Positions 26,511 to 37,340 of a DNA stretch of 64,000 bases are shown here, in pieces. This DNA comes from Oreocharis arfaki (lineage: Eukaryota > Chordata > Aves > Passeriformes > Paramythiidae), in assembly GCA_013398015.1 (NCBI GenBank), contig VZRR01010238.1, positions 939,778-1,003,777 of the forward strand, read 5' to 3'. The notes beneath the pieces are model-generated. The model searched no databases. It was not told the origin of the DNA and saw nothing but the letters and a program-made list of their open reading frames with translations. A program made the translations under genes and the position numbers. Position 1 is the first letter of the stretch; the number at the start of each line of letters is the position of its first letter.

Positions 26511-27099
26511 GTCCTTAAGTCTTCCACAAACTCACCTTCTGTTGTGGGGCGCAATTGTAGGAATGGGGAGAGAAAGGGAATGCAAGGGATTGAATTGTGT
26601 GCATCTGAATAAAAACCTGCAGCCTGAACACGTGTGTGTGGAAAAATAAATAAACGAATAAATAGATCACAGGTGTATCCAAGATGGAGCTTGCCCCTTG
26701 GCTGGAGAGGCCAGAAACAGCACACCAAAACTACGGGAGACTGACACAAGTGCTGAAAAGCTCATTTGTCTATGGTCAAGCCATGGTGAAAGCTGATGGT
26801 ACTATTTATTAGCTGAGAGATCCTGCACTGAGTCTAAATATGTAGAAGTGAGTGGCTGGTGTGGCTGTGTGTAACAAGGAAAATCAGACCCCACTACCTT
26901 GAAAGATCATTAGTTCCAAAGAATTTCAAGGGCTTTCCTCAGCTTGGTTTGTCAGAAGTATAAATTCTACTTCTACAGATCTTTAGACAAACTGAATTCC
27001 TCTGCAAGAGTCTCATCATCTCTGTGTGTGTGTGTTTGCATATATTAACTTTTCCTTTGCAATAATATGAGTAATAAGCCAGTGCCAAGTAGGTCACTG
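26511..27099. other. Intergenic DNA, no gene recognised
   Basis: Noncoding. Short simple repeats: an (AATA)-rich run at about 26644-26668 and (TG)n at about 27023-27036. No gene was recognised. Confidence 0.5.
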
Positions 27100-27240
27100 T
27101 TCTAGGAGCCAGGAGATCTGTGCTTAGTCCTAGCCTTTGCAGCAGATTGTCCTCTGTAATTTTGGGATGAGTTACTCCATTTTTTTTCCCCAATCACCTC
27201 CTTGTCTGTCAAATCATAATAATAATGATTTTCTTCATAG
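27100..27240 (+). repeat. CORE-SINE (MIR-like) relic
   Basis: Consecutive words GAGCCAGGAGATCTGTGC, TAGTCCTAGCCTTTGCAGC, ATTTTGGGATGAGTTACTCC and CTTGTCTGTCAAATCATAAT track the MIR/CORE-SINE body as I know it ('caggagacctgggttctagtcctagctctgcca...accttgggcaagtcactt...tttcctcatctgtaaaatgggaataataat'). This is the clearest SINE relic in the window. Orientation is plus, and the 3' end dissolves into an ATAATAATGATT run. Confidence 0.65.
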
Positions 27241-30200
27241 ATTTTCATTTTACTTTTAAAACTTCAAGACCTATACCGAATCTAGGATGTTTGTAGAGGA
27301 TGGCGAGGCCGTGGTTTTGATCAACTGCGTACAAATAATCAGGTGATTAATTAACAACTTTTCCCTTTTTTTTTGTGCCATGCAGGAGGATTGACAAAGA
27401 TGTTGCAAAAGAAAGCAAATATTGTTGTCCCTGCAGGCCATTGCAGCTGAAATAACTTGATTTTATTAGAACAGTTTCAAAATGGATGCTTACCTTGTAA
27501 CTGGAACTCCCACAGTTCTTGTGACTTTGGTTTGTAGATTGTCCAAAGCCTATTCGTGTTGTAAACATATTCCATAGGAAGTGATGATATCTACAGTTTC
27601 ATGAAGAGAGGACAAGTTTCTTTCCAGGTCTGAAATTCCTGAAAACCCCTGCAGCTGAAGCAAATGCATGGGTTTGGATTTTATATGGATTCTGGAAATT
27701 CTGAATATTGTATGAGGTTTATGTAACTAGATGTCTTATATGTAGAGGAACCTTTTTATTTAAATTTCTAAAATAATACCACTTAAAGGACAGTTGTAGA
27801 GGAGGAGCTGTGCAGGAGATGTGATCAAGTGCATGACTGGGAGTGGGGCATGACGCTGTACTGGGTATGCTAAGGACTGGGGGGAAAAGAGGAAGTGAAA
27901 ACCCATTTAAGCTTCCCATTCCCCATTCCTGTCTGTAAATTTTGTCCTGGTTTATCAATTTTTCTCTCTGCTCAGCAGCATCTACAGTTGCTCAGATACT
28001 AATTTACCTGTGGTTGCAATGGGGGATAGTTTGCAACTCAAGCTAATATTTAATAACAGAGCTTTAATAACATTCAAAGCAGGGGAAGACTTCAAAACCT
28101 AGCAAATTTACTTTTATTTTTAAGGTTGTAAAACATGTTTGAACAATGAGTTCTGAACATACAGTATGTTTGTGGCTGCTTAGTTGCCCTTAGTTGATAC
28201 CTATAATTGGGGAAAAGGTGTGTTGGGCTGGTGAGGATGGTTAAGATCAGCTCCTGCAGATGTGACTGATGACTTAGCAAACACTGGCTGCTGTGCCCGA
28301 GGCCAGAAAACTCAGTGATGTTTGCTGCCTTGGTTCTGCAGTCTGAATCACACAGGAACACAGTCGAAGGAGAAGCTACTGCCTGGCCTTCCCAGTGCTT
28401 AATTGCAAAGCTGGAAAATACCAGCAGAGACTCCGTGCACATTCAGGGCTTTGCCTCAGCCCAAACCTTTAGAGAGGTGCCATTTACTCCCAAAGGAAGA
28501 GGAATTAAGAAAGGAGAAAGAAATTCAATAGGAAGAATAATAAGTATGAAAAGTTGCTTGTCCTGGAACTTTGTGTGAAACTAAGGCAAATTGGAAGAAG
28601 CCCATCAGTTTGATTTCCTTTCTCAGGCGGAATCTGCTGGTGGCTCAACACAGTGCTCTGTGCAATGAGGTTCTTGTTGCTGAACACAACTTCCACATGA
28701 AATTTACCTTTGTTCTTCTGTGCTTTGTCAGCAAAACAGCTGAGAACAGCATTTCCAGTGGCATTGGTTTGGTGACTGTATTACTACCCCAAAGAGACGA
28801 ATGGTAAAACTGAGTGAGATTTTTTTCCACTCAATTTTTCAAAATTCTAAAAGCATCATGAAGTCTCTTGGCTAGCCCATAATCCTAGAGCTTTTAGAAA
28901 CTGTCAGCAAAATGCCCCCACCCAGACAGATTCTGCAGGCTGTAGTATGAATTTTTCCTGAAAAGGAATTTGGGGCCCCACTCTTTTCATGTCTGAAACT
29001 GCATGCTAGAAGGTTAGCTGGTAATTAGTCTTCCCAGAGAGGACATTGTAAAAACAAATCATGGAGTCATTTGTTGCTGTTCTACCTAAGAACACAGTTA
29101 CTTAAAAGAACCTCTTTGCCAAAACCCTGAGAAAGAGCTCAGGATGCTCTATGTGATTTTACAACAGAAATCAACCAGCAGCCCTGTCTTTTAGCATTGC
29201 GCCAGCCCTTCTATAATACACATGCAGTTCACTACAGGGAAGAAAACAGGCTTGGTATTTTCATAGGAAAGAGCTACAAGGTGATTCTGAACATCGAGAA
29301 ACAGTTTCTGCAGTGATTTTGTCATTGTAGTTTTTATGCCTCTATAATGGAATATGAAATTAACTTAAAACATTTGTCTCAGAGACTTGACTATGAAGTT
29401 GCTACAGATGCAGGAGGTATGTGCCTCTTTCTGTATTTTTTGAAAGGCATTGGGCAGCTGAAGCCTACCATCATTTTCCCACTAGAGTGATCTGGAACAG
29501 TGTCATCAGAAAGGTTCGCAAAAGGGAATCTAATGGGATTTGTGGAGTGCCAGATGTTCCCTAAGGAAACTCCTGTAAGAGTCTGTTTTACCAGTGGTAT
29601 TTGCTGGGCGTTTTTCTCCATAAATATATTTGTCCTTGGAAGGCAAATGCTGCAAGGGGAAGAGTGCTGGAGCGGCTGGGCTGCACCCAAGAGCAGGAAT
29701 TGCTCTGTGTTCTGCTGTAGTCTCAGTTATGGGAGTAGGTGGTTCTGTGTATATTGGTGTGTTCAGGGACCTGGCCGATTTAGCAGTCCCCAGGAGCAGT
29801 GTAGCAGTGGACTCCTGTGGCTTAAGGTGTGCAGGGTGCACTGTGGAGAAACATGGGAGAGATTCTCAATAAAGGGTCTTAATCCAGTTTAGTTTCGTAC
29901 CAGGACAGAAGGGGCGTGGTGCTCTCAGCAGCCTCCTCCCTCACACCAGACATGGCACCCCTGTGGTGAGGCAGCCCTGGGGCGATGCAGCATCCTAGTG
30001 TGGGAGCTTTGCTCGTACTGCTCAGGAGCTCCAGGCTACTCAGGAACAACACACTGGTAGCTCTGTCACTGCCCATTTCTTTGGCAACAATATGTTTTTC
30101 TCCTTGATTTCGCAGCCAGATTGTATTTAAAATAGAATATGTATGCACATGATGCTGGAGAAATAAAGCTGAAGAGTATTTGGTGACTTTTCTGGACTTC

Positions 30201-32067
30201 TTAGAATACTTGATTTGAGTAGAGTCTGGCTGCTTAGTCCCCATAGCTGTACAGCCTGGGATAGGGCATGTCACCAGCCAGCTCTAAAAGAGAACCACAA
30301 TCTGGTGAATGAACAAGCTGTGAGTTCTGACCTAGTGGTGTCAGATGCCACTAGGCATCCCCTAGTGGGGACTGCTTTAGCCAAAATCCCTAATCTGCAA
30401 TTTCTTGGTGGGAGCAAAGAGTGCCTTTCCATTCAACATCCTTCCCAGAAACTTGAGTGTTTGTGATGTTCAAAATCAAAAACTAAAAGGAGGCCTCTCT
30501 TGCCAGGTACTGACTGTGCATTGAGATTAGATGTCAAGTGCCAAAGACTGTGGGAGAGGTTTTGGACCGATAGAAAGCAGAAAACAGCAGAAATATCTCA
30601 GGAGATCCTGCTCTATGTCCCATTTTGTGGTGTGGTGAGAGTACAGAGAGAGAGAAATGCAGCGGACAGTGAGCTGAAGCCCTTTTGCAAGGGCAAGCAG
30701 TAGAAACACATTTTCTTTTTGTTTGGCAGCAGGAGCGAGGTGCACACAAACATCTTGCTAATTATACTGCTGTAGGAAATGGGAACTCAGCCAGGCGTAC
30801 ATAGAGCAGGGAAAACCCCCAAAATCAAGTGAATTAATATGAGCACCAGCCTCACCATGAGGAGCCAGAATGAAGAAGGAGAGGGGCTAAGCAAGGTCAC
30901 GAAAAATGATCAAATTCTGTGAGAGCGCATATAGAGAAGCGTATGAAGGCTTTGACAAAAGCTAGTGGTGGATTGTTGAGAGGCCAATGCAGTCAGGTTC
31001 CTGCTTTGTTACATAGATAAATTGCCAAAGGAAACATTATCCGAACAGTTCCACTTCAAAGGGAAAACGACAAGCTTTGGGGAACTTGCGGTACTTTCAA
31101 TCTGGCCAATAACCAAGTGTAAAGTGTAAAATATACATGTTTAGGAAGTAGGACACATGCCGTTCAAGACAGGCCTTTCCCATGCTCTCGGACCAGTGCA
31201 GCTTCATTTGATGTGCAAATGCATGATGTGTGATCTGTCCTGGCAATGTGCTGCCTGCCAGCAGCACAAACATTTCACAAGCACCCTTTTGGGTTACTCC
31301 AGCCTGCTGTGTGCACAGCCTCCTTGACAACCTCTGCAGCTGGAGCTTTTCTTACAGTCTGTTGCTGTTGTGGTTGCACAATCCAGGTTTATGTAGTGTG
31401 TCTCATCAAGAGACTCCTGGCAGTTAAAAACACCTTGAAAGCATCCTGGAATTGCAGGATAGATACTAGGATTAAATGACGATACACAGGATTGTTACAG
31501 TAATGCAGTGGGGAACATATCAATAATGTAGACTCAGTTGATCCTTAAGGCAAATTGTCCCAGCAGATGTCCCAGCCTTCCTGGGCATTGGTGACTTTAG
31601 AGTTCTAGAGCTGATGGCAAAGGCCCTCATAATGTGTTTATAAATTTCACATGAAGTCAGGTGAAAAAAGTGTTCCCTGGAGTGCTTCCTGGCAGTGCAG
31701 GCACAGCCGAAAATACATGTGCTGAGCACAGTAAAGACAGCCTCTGTTATTCAATGAAACTCATCCTATAAACCCATGAAAAGTAACAGTGCAAATGCTC
31801 ACCATAAATAAGCAGTGGATTGCAGGTGCAGTCTCTCTTCAGTACTGGCTTGAGTGGATCTAAATTTGTTATATCAGAAAAAAATAGTTGTGGTCTTTAT
31901 GGTGCAACTGAGCTCTAGAATACCTGTGCTGCTGGGATGAGGCTGGCTTTTAGTGAGGGTTCAGGATGTAAACTCAGCTGGCAGAACTGTTTCAGAATCA
32001 GCCATTCTTAGGAACCAGGGGCATGCAGATGTGCTTTTTCTCCCTCTCTAACAGTAAGCTAAAGGAC
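27241..32067. other. Intergenic DNA, no gene recognised
   Basis: Noncoding. Several 60-130-codon open frames overlap on opposite strands (for example plus 29500-29892 against minus 29530-29841; minus 29879-30274), and none resembles a known family or shows splice-flanked homology. No repeat was recognised. Confidence 0.5.
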
Positions 32068-32726
32068 TGTCCTGGGGTGACTTTATGGTGTGTATCCCAT
32101 ATCACCCAGATATGAATTTTGTGCTTTTCTATGCCTTTAGAACTGGGTGCGAGAAAAAAAAAAAAGTCAGATGAACTTTTCCAAAGCAGTTCTGTGCTCC
32201 AAGGGCGTTATCTCGCTCCGTGTTCTTCTGCGGGGAGTGGAGCACGAGGAAGCACCCTTCTGGCTTTTTTTCGGCCAGTTTTTTTTTTTTTTTTTTTTTT
32301 CTGGCTCTGTGTCGCCCGAGAGAGACAGAGAGTTAAACTTTGTTTTTCTTGGGTCTTTGCTTTCTTTTTTCTTCTCTTCTGGACTTGTTCAGAACATCAG
32401 AATATCAGAACCTGGTACCGTGAGACCTTACCCCGGTCCGGAAGGGGGGCGGAGGGGGCCCACACCAACCGAGCTCCGAGAAGGAGGAGAGAGACCACAC
32501 CCACAGAAGGGCTCTAAAAATCTTCCAGGTTTTCTCTCCACAGAGAGAGATTTTATTGTACAGCAGTATTTTTCTTTTCCTGTGTGTTTGTTAAATAAAT
32601 AGTTTTTTCATCTCTTTCACTTTCCTCTGAGGAAGATTTCTTTCCCGAACCTGGTGGAGGAGGAGTGGCTGTAATTTGCCTTTTATCAGAGGATATTTTC
32701 CTCCAAATTTTCCTCAAACTGGCACA
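32068..32726 (+). mobile_element. Solo LTR of an endogenous retrovirus
   Basis: The 659-bp block starts TGTCCTGGGGTGACTTTATG and ends ...AAACTGGCACA, the TG...CA termini of a retroviral LTR. Inside are a 22-T run (32279-32300), a GC-rich CpG-bearing stretch (about 32415-32490), and AATAAA at 32594-32599 on the plus strand, which sets orientation and suits an R/polyadenylation region. Flanking bases AGGAC before and GGGAC after look like a 5-bp target-site duplication with one change. No gag, pol or env sequence and no second LTR are found, so this is a solo LTR left by recombination. I recall this opening sequence from songbird LTRs, but the family name is not assigned. Two open frames inside (132 and 151 codons) are not genes. 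Confidence 0.8.
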
Positions 32727-34999
32727 GGGACTTAGGTAGGGACATCCCTCAACAGCTGTGGTGACTTACCCCAGTTGGGGTCTCAGTACCGAGAGGCAAG
32801 TCAGCCTTGTGCCTCTACTCACTGTCTTTGGCATGGATTCTCAGTCCTGTATGTGCAGCCTCAAGGCCTAAGGCATAGATAACCAGGCACTTAGTGCTGA
32901 GCACTACCCAGGGTAGCAGCTGTGGCTACGCAGAAAACTTAACCTGCTCTGCACCACTGAAATGCCTGAACTTGTGCTGCAGCCAGCTGTAATCATCTGT
33001 TACTTGTGTTAACCTTGAATTCCAGTGTGTCAGTTCCGGTCCTCTGAGAAAAATTAGGAAAGTGCTTATTGAAACCAGCATCCCAGCACTCCACACTGTG
33101 CTGGGTGGAAGAGGGAAGTGGGACCCCAAGCCTTCGTAGTAGCATATCCTAGCCACACCTCAGTAATGTGAGATTATATCACTATTCTCACTTTAGACTA
33201 ATATATCCTTATAAATGGCCCAACTTCGGGGCCCCAAACTCCCTCACTTGCTTCAGGAGTTCCTGAGCTTTCTGGCAGAGCCACACAGTTCCCTGATACC
33301 TGTGTACTGTCAGTGGACACAGAAGATACAGTGAAGAAACAGAAAGAATTATAGACTGTGTGTTTAACGAGGACGAGGGAGGAAGATGCGTTTTATGCAG
33401 CTGTTGTCTAATGTGCTGAGAGAAATCTGTTTGAATGAGCTGGGAATGCTGATGGCATCTAATAGCCACGGAGGCTTTTCCTGCTTCCTGATAGATACAG
33501 CTCTGTGAATATCAGTCATTGTGGTATGAAGTTGTTATGAGAAAAATAACTTCCTGTGTTGATGGACTTAGCATGCAGTAAATGGAGACGTATGGATGCA
33601 AATGTAAGGTGGTAAATGTAGCTCTCCAGAGCTCTAGGTGTAACCATGCAGAGTCATAAGTAAAAAGTACAGTGTATTGCTTGTCCTTGAGTTCCTCTCT
33701 AGCTCAACTGGTGCCCTGATTTCAGTGTTCTTATGGTTCTCTTTTTCCAGGACAGAACTGAGAAATAAGAGGGTACTGTGACACACAGTGCCACTGCATA
33801 TTCAAGGCAAGATTTTTCATCTTGGCCTCTGTGGGGAGAAAGAGCATTCTCTGTCACAGGGCACCAATAAACGTGTGAATGCTATCCAAGTAGTATCAAT
33901 ATCCACTGCTTTGTCTGAAGACCACAGAATTGAAACTTCTGGCCTTTCTTCACATCCTTTTCTAGAAGAAATGCACAATTAGTTCCAAACTCTCCCCTTA
34001 CTACACCTGCACACTTTTATTGATACATTCACTTTCACTGGCTGGGGCTCCACAGAGTGCTTATTTACTATGGACTAAACTTTGATCATTTCACTAGAAG
34101 TCAACACTCCTTGTTTTCAGTGGGTTCCAGAACAACCTTCTTTCCTTTGTTTTGCTTTCAGGAAAGGTGCTTGTGCCTGTGTGACTGCTTGGAGTGGTGA
34201 GACAGGTTGCAAGTGGGTCAGAGAGACAGTGAATATGGAAAGTGCTGATTGTCCACCCAAAGTCCCACGACAGAGCTGTCCATGCCAATAGTTAAACAGA
34301 AATGATACTCTGCTTAATATACACCTGATACTCCAGACTTTCAGGAACAGTGCTCCTTCCTATGAATGCAATTTCCCTCCTATTATTGAGTTTTATTCTT
34401 TTTTATCCCATCTATTCTAGTCAAGTTACTTTATTGTGATTGCCTGTCCAGTGTTGATTAAACCAACAGTTTTACTCCATGACACTGAGGTATGACCATT
34501 GCTTGCCATACAATGAAGGAGCTTGGCTGTATTAGCTGAGGAGTTACTTTACCTGAACAGGCACCATTTCAAAAAGGAATGCAGTTCCTGGCAATGAAAG
34601 TAATCTGGAATAAAGGCATTGCTTGAGGGAGAGTTGTATAGTACCTGGCCACATGAATTCAGTCTGTCCTTGTCCCATTTTAGCACTTTGAAATCAAAGA
34701 TAAGTAGACTAACACTCCATAAAAGATGTGAGTGTTAATTTAATAATCTCTGTGAAACATCTACTAGAGAAAGAAAAGGCATCATGATTTTTTAAAACAT
34801 TATCCAAAAATCAAGCTGTGATGCAGCAGTTTGCGAGGGTGCCCCACTGGTTTTGATGACTTCAGTCCTGCCCCAATAGCTAAACTTTATGACCATAAGG
34901 GTGAGGATGAACTTTGACTATGACCTAGATCTGCAATTCACAAGTGTTTTCATACAGCTGCAATAATATTCCAGAAAATGTAATTGGCCTTTTACTTCA
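32727..34999. other. Intergenic DNA, no gene recognised
   Basis: Noncoding. Open frames near 32926-33156, 33209-33469, 34082-34291 and 34094-34288 are short, partly overlapping on opposite strands, and unrecognisable. No repeat was identified. Confidence 0.5.
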
Positions 35000-36402
35000 T
35001 TCACTTTTGCAAATGAAAATAAAGCTACTGTGAGAGCAGATCTTTTGCTAAGAAAATATTTTTTAAAATATTTTTATAGCTCTATCAACAATAAAGGAGT
35101 CTCACAGTCTAAAGTCTTTCTCTAAACCTTTTTAATGGAAAAAACTTCATAGAAAATATCCTTTTACTTTTTTAATAACATATAACTATATACATGATTA
35201 AAAACTGTAACAAAAAGCTGCAGGGACTGGAAAAATGTTTTGTTGGATCCATGCAGATGGTACATCTAAAAAAGGATTTCACAAATCCATGTACATCAAA
35301 TGGAGCTGCAGTGACAGGGTTGGAAAAAATGGCAACTCTGTATTATTTACCTGAATGTATTGGGAATAAAGCACAGACATACAAAATACACAAAAAGAAT
35401 ACAAAAGAGTACATGGTGTAAATGCTGTAAGCACAGGAAGTTTCTTTTTTAAGTAAATAGGAGAAAAGAAGTAAAATCTCCTTTTTCACATTTTATATTG
35501 CAGTTTAAAAGATAACTAATCTCTTACTTGCTGTATTTTGTTTTTCTTCACTCTGACATACACTACAGTAGAAGTAGATGGCATTTGAATTTGACAGCTC
35601 AGGAATACTTTGATTTATCTCCAGGTCTGTGAATGTACTGTCAGATCTGAATAACGACACGTATACCTATTGCTTTAAAAACACACACACAGTTTGACGT
35701 GAGTTACAAAATACTGAGGGCCACAACACTACAAAGTGCTGGAGACTCTTGTCCTGATCCAGCAGTATGGTGAAGGACACATACAGCTTCAAATCTAAGA
35801 GGAGTTCCTCAGAGAGTAAAGGAAGGTAAGAACATGCAGAAGTTAGTTGCTCATCAGGTCTGGAGTTTTCAACAGTTCATAGCATAGACTCTGCAGCTAG
35901 GAAAACTTACACCTGAGGCTGTAATTCTGTCACCCCAGATCATGTAGCTACACTTTGGAGATGATTTACTGTACTTCTAAAATAGATTTTCTTAATTCTA
36001 AGTTAAAACATAAAATGAAACCTCTTTTAAAAAAAGTGGGAATTGATGAGCTCTGCAGCTGGAAGGAAGAAAGAGACAGTGTTTAGTTTGTCAGTGACAG
36101 ATGGGAAGAGGTTCTGTAGGCAGCAGGTAATAATGTGACAGGCTTTAAACACCTCACTTCTGAAAGAACTGGCTCTTATTTTTGTCCTGGGCCAAAAAAA
36201 CCCAAACATAATTGAAAACTCAGTACCAGCCAGTAACATCACCTGAGGTGCACGAGCATGGTGAGGATGGCAAGACATTATTTAGTAAAAGCAGTAACAA
36301 GTACTTAATGATTCCCAGTGTAATCACAGGCAGTTTAATAGCAGACAAATAATTGGAGCCTGTGCGTGCGTATATTCATTTAAAAAAAGAAGAAAGGTGA
36401 AA

Positions 36403-36432
36403 GCAACAACAGTAACAACAACAACAACAAAA
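36403..36432. repeat. (CAA)n microsatellite
   Basis: Short imperfect CAA/AAC tract in the 3' flank of ALDH1A2, interrupted by one AGT. Confidence 0.85.
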
Positions 36433-36640
36433 CTAGACAAGCAGTGAAAGCTGAAATATTCTGTGAAGCCTTGGAATCTGTTCCTGTTCTCGTTAACACC
36501 CACCCACCCTGTCTGGCCTTGCTCTTTTGGCAGGCAGGTAAATCCATTCAAGTTCCTGTAAGCGAAGGAGGACTTTTTGCTTATAGCGAGACATAAAGTA
36601 ATAACGAAAATAAGCTTTGAAATCCAAATTGCTGTGAGCC

Positions 36641-36679
36641 ATGAAAGCCAAATCTCACTGATAAGTACTTGGCTTTCAT
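36641..36679. promoter_or_regulatory. Perfect 11-bp inverted repeat (hairpin)
   Basis: ATGAAAGCCAA at 36641-36651 is exactly complementary to TTGGCTTTCAT at 36669-36679, with a 17-base loop. It lies about 590 bases past the ALDH1A2 stop, so it would be an RNA stem if the 3' UTR reaches this far, or a DNA site with two diverging GCCAA/TTGGC half sites of NFI type. The stem is too short for a typical microRNA precursor. Confidence 0.35.
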
Positions 36680-36942
36680 TGTCCATGCAGCAGATTGATT
36701 CCCTCCCCAGTGTGACCTCTTCATGTGGGCATGCTAATTGGACAGTTGCCACTATACTGTGTTTGGGGCCATTACCGTTCAGAGCCTTTTATTTTTTAAG
36801 AACATCGATGCTACTTGTTTGTGTTGTTCATTGCTAGTGTTTTGGGTAAAATCTGGCTTGTAGAGCCCTGATTGAAATGACAGTGTCAGTACAAGGCAGG
36901 TCTGTTTGAGAAGGCAACCTGAAAGCAGTAAGATGTATTTTG

Positions 36943-37267
36943 TTTATTTAAAGAAGAGATAAATGTGTGTGTGCATGCATTTGCATTTAACAGTTTTATA
37001 GCTGGAACCGTTATTAAATGATGCCCAGTAGCAATTTTATCTCGTTATGATTTGTTTTATAAAGATGTAACGATTCTCAGGAGAGTTTTATGAAAACATG
37101 CAGAGTTGGTTTGCATTACGTACGCAGTTATGTGCCCAGTATATTTGTTGCAACTTAATTTCTTAAATATATATTGCGTAACACTTTTATTCCTGAGTGC
37201 TGGTCTCCATAAGGAATAGAGAAGGTGGCATCATGTGCTCTTCTGCACAACACGGTCCTTTGTCATT
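36943..37267 (-). other. ALDH1A2 3' UTR, proximal part
   Basis: Sequence directly after the stop codon. Minus-strand AATAAA hexamers lie at 37186-37191 (about 80 bases past the stop) and 36943-36948 (about 320 bases past). The stretch keeps CpGs (for example GCATTACGTACGC near 37114) in otherwise AT-rich DNA, which hints at conservation. Either hexamer could be used, or the UTR may continue further left. Confidence 0.55.
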
Positions 37268-37340
37268 TTAGGAGTTCTTCTGAGGGATCTTTATTGTCAC
37301 AGTTTTAACTTCAGAATATTCTCTCAATCCACATTCACCC
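37268..37340 (-). CDS. ALDH1A2: ALDH1A2 exon 13 (last coding exon)
   Basis: 73 bp: one base completing Met495, then 23 codons and TAA (37270-37268). It encodes GECGLREYSEV...KIPQKNS, the C-terminal strand that takes part in tetramer packing. The acceptor AG is at 37341-37342 after a T-rich tract. Residue 498 is Cys where I recall Phe in mammals. The final residues identify ALDH1A2. Confidence 0.95.

Larger units (their letters stand above)
35000..36942 (-). other. Immediate 3' flank of ALDH1A2, possibly 3' UTR
   Basis: AT-rich, mostly single-copy sequence within 2.3 kb past the ALDH1A2 stop. It may be transcribed as a long 3' UTR, since mammalian ALDH1A2 messages have UTRs of this order (recalled). 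ATTAAA-type polyadenylation words occur on the minus strand near 35130 and 35170. It contains (CAA)n at about 36403-36432, an AT palindrome near 35052-35082, and the hairpin at 36641-36679. The true cleavage site cannot be decided from sequence. Confidence 0.35.

Noticed and set aside
32119..32602. 132- and 151-codon ORFs near 32.1-32.6 kb
   Set aside because: Both lie inside the solo LTR and read through its T-run and GC-rich part, so they are not genes.
35010..35095. Plus-strand AATAAA signals near 35.02 and 35.09 kb
   Set aside because: They are on the wrong strand for ALDH1A2 and no plus-strand gene is recognised to use them.
1..37267. POLR2M (the recalled 3' neighbour of ALDH1A2) in the left part
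   Set aside because: None of the peptide segments I remember from its C-terminal region appear in any frame.
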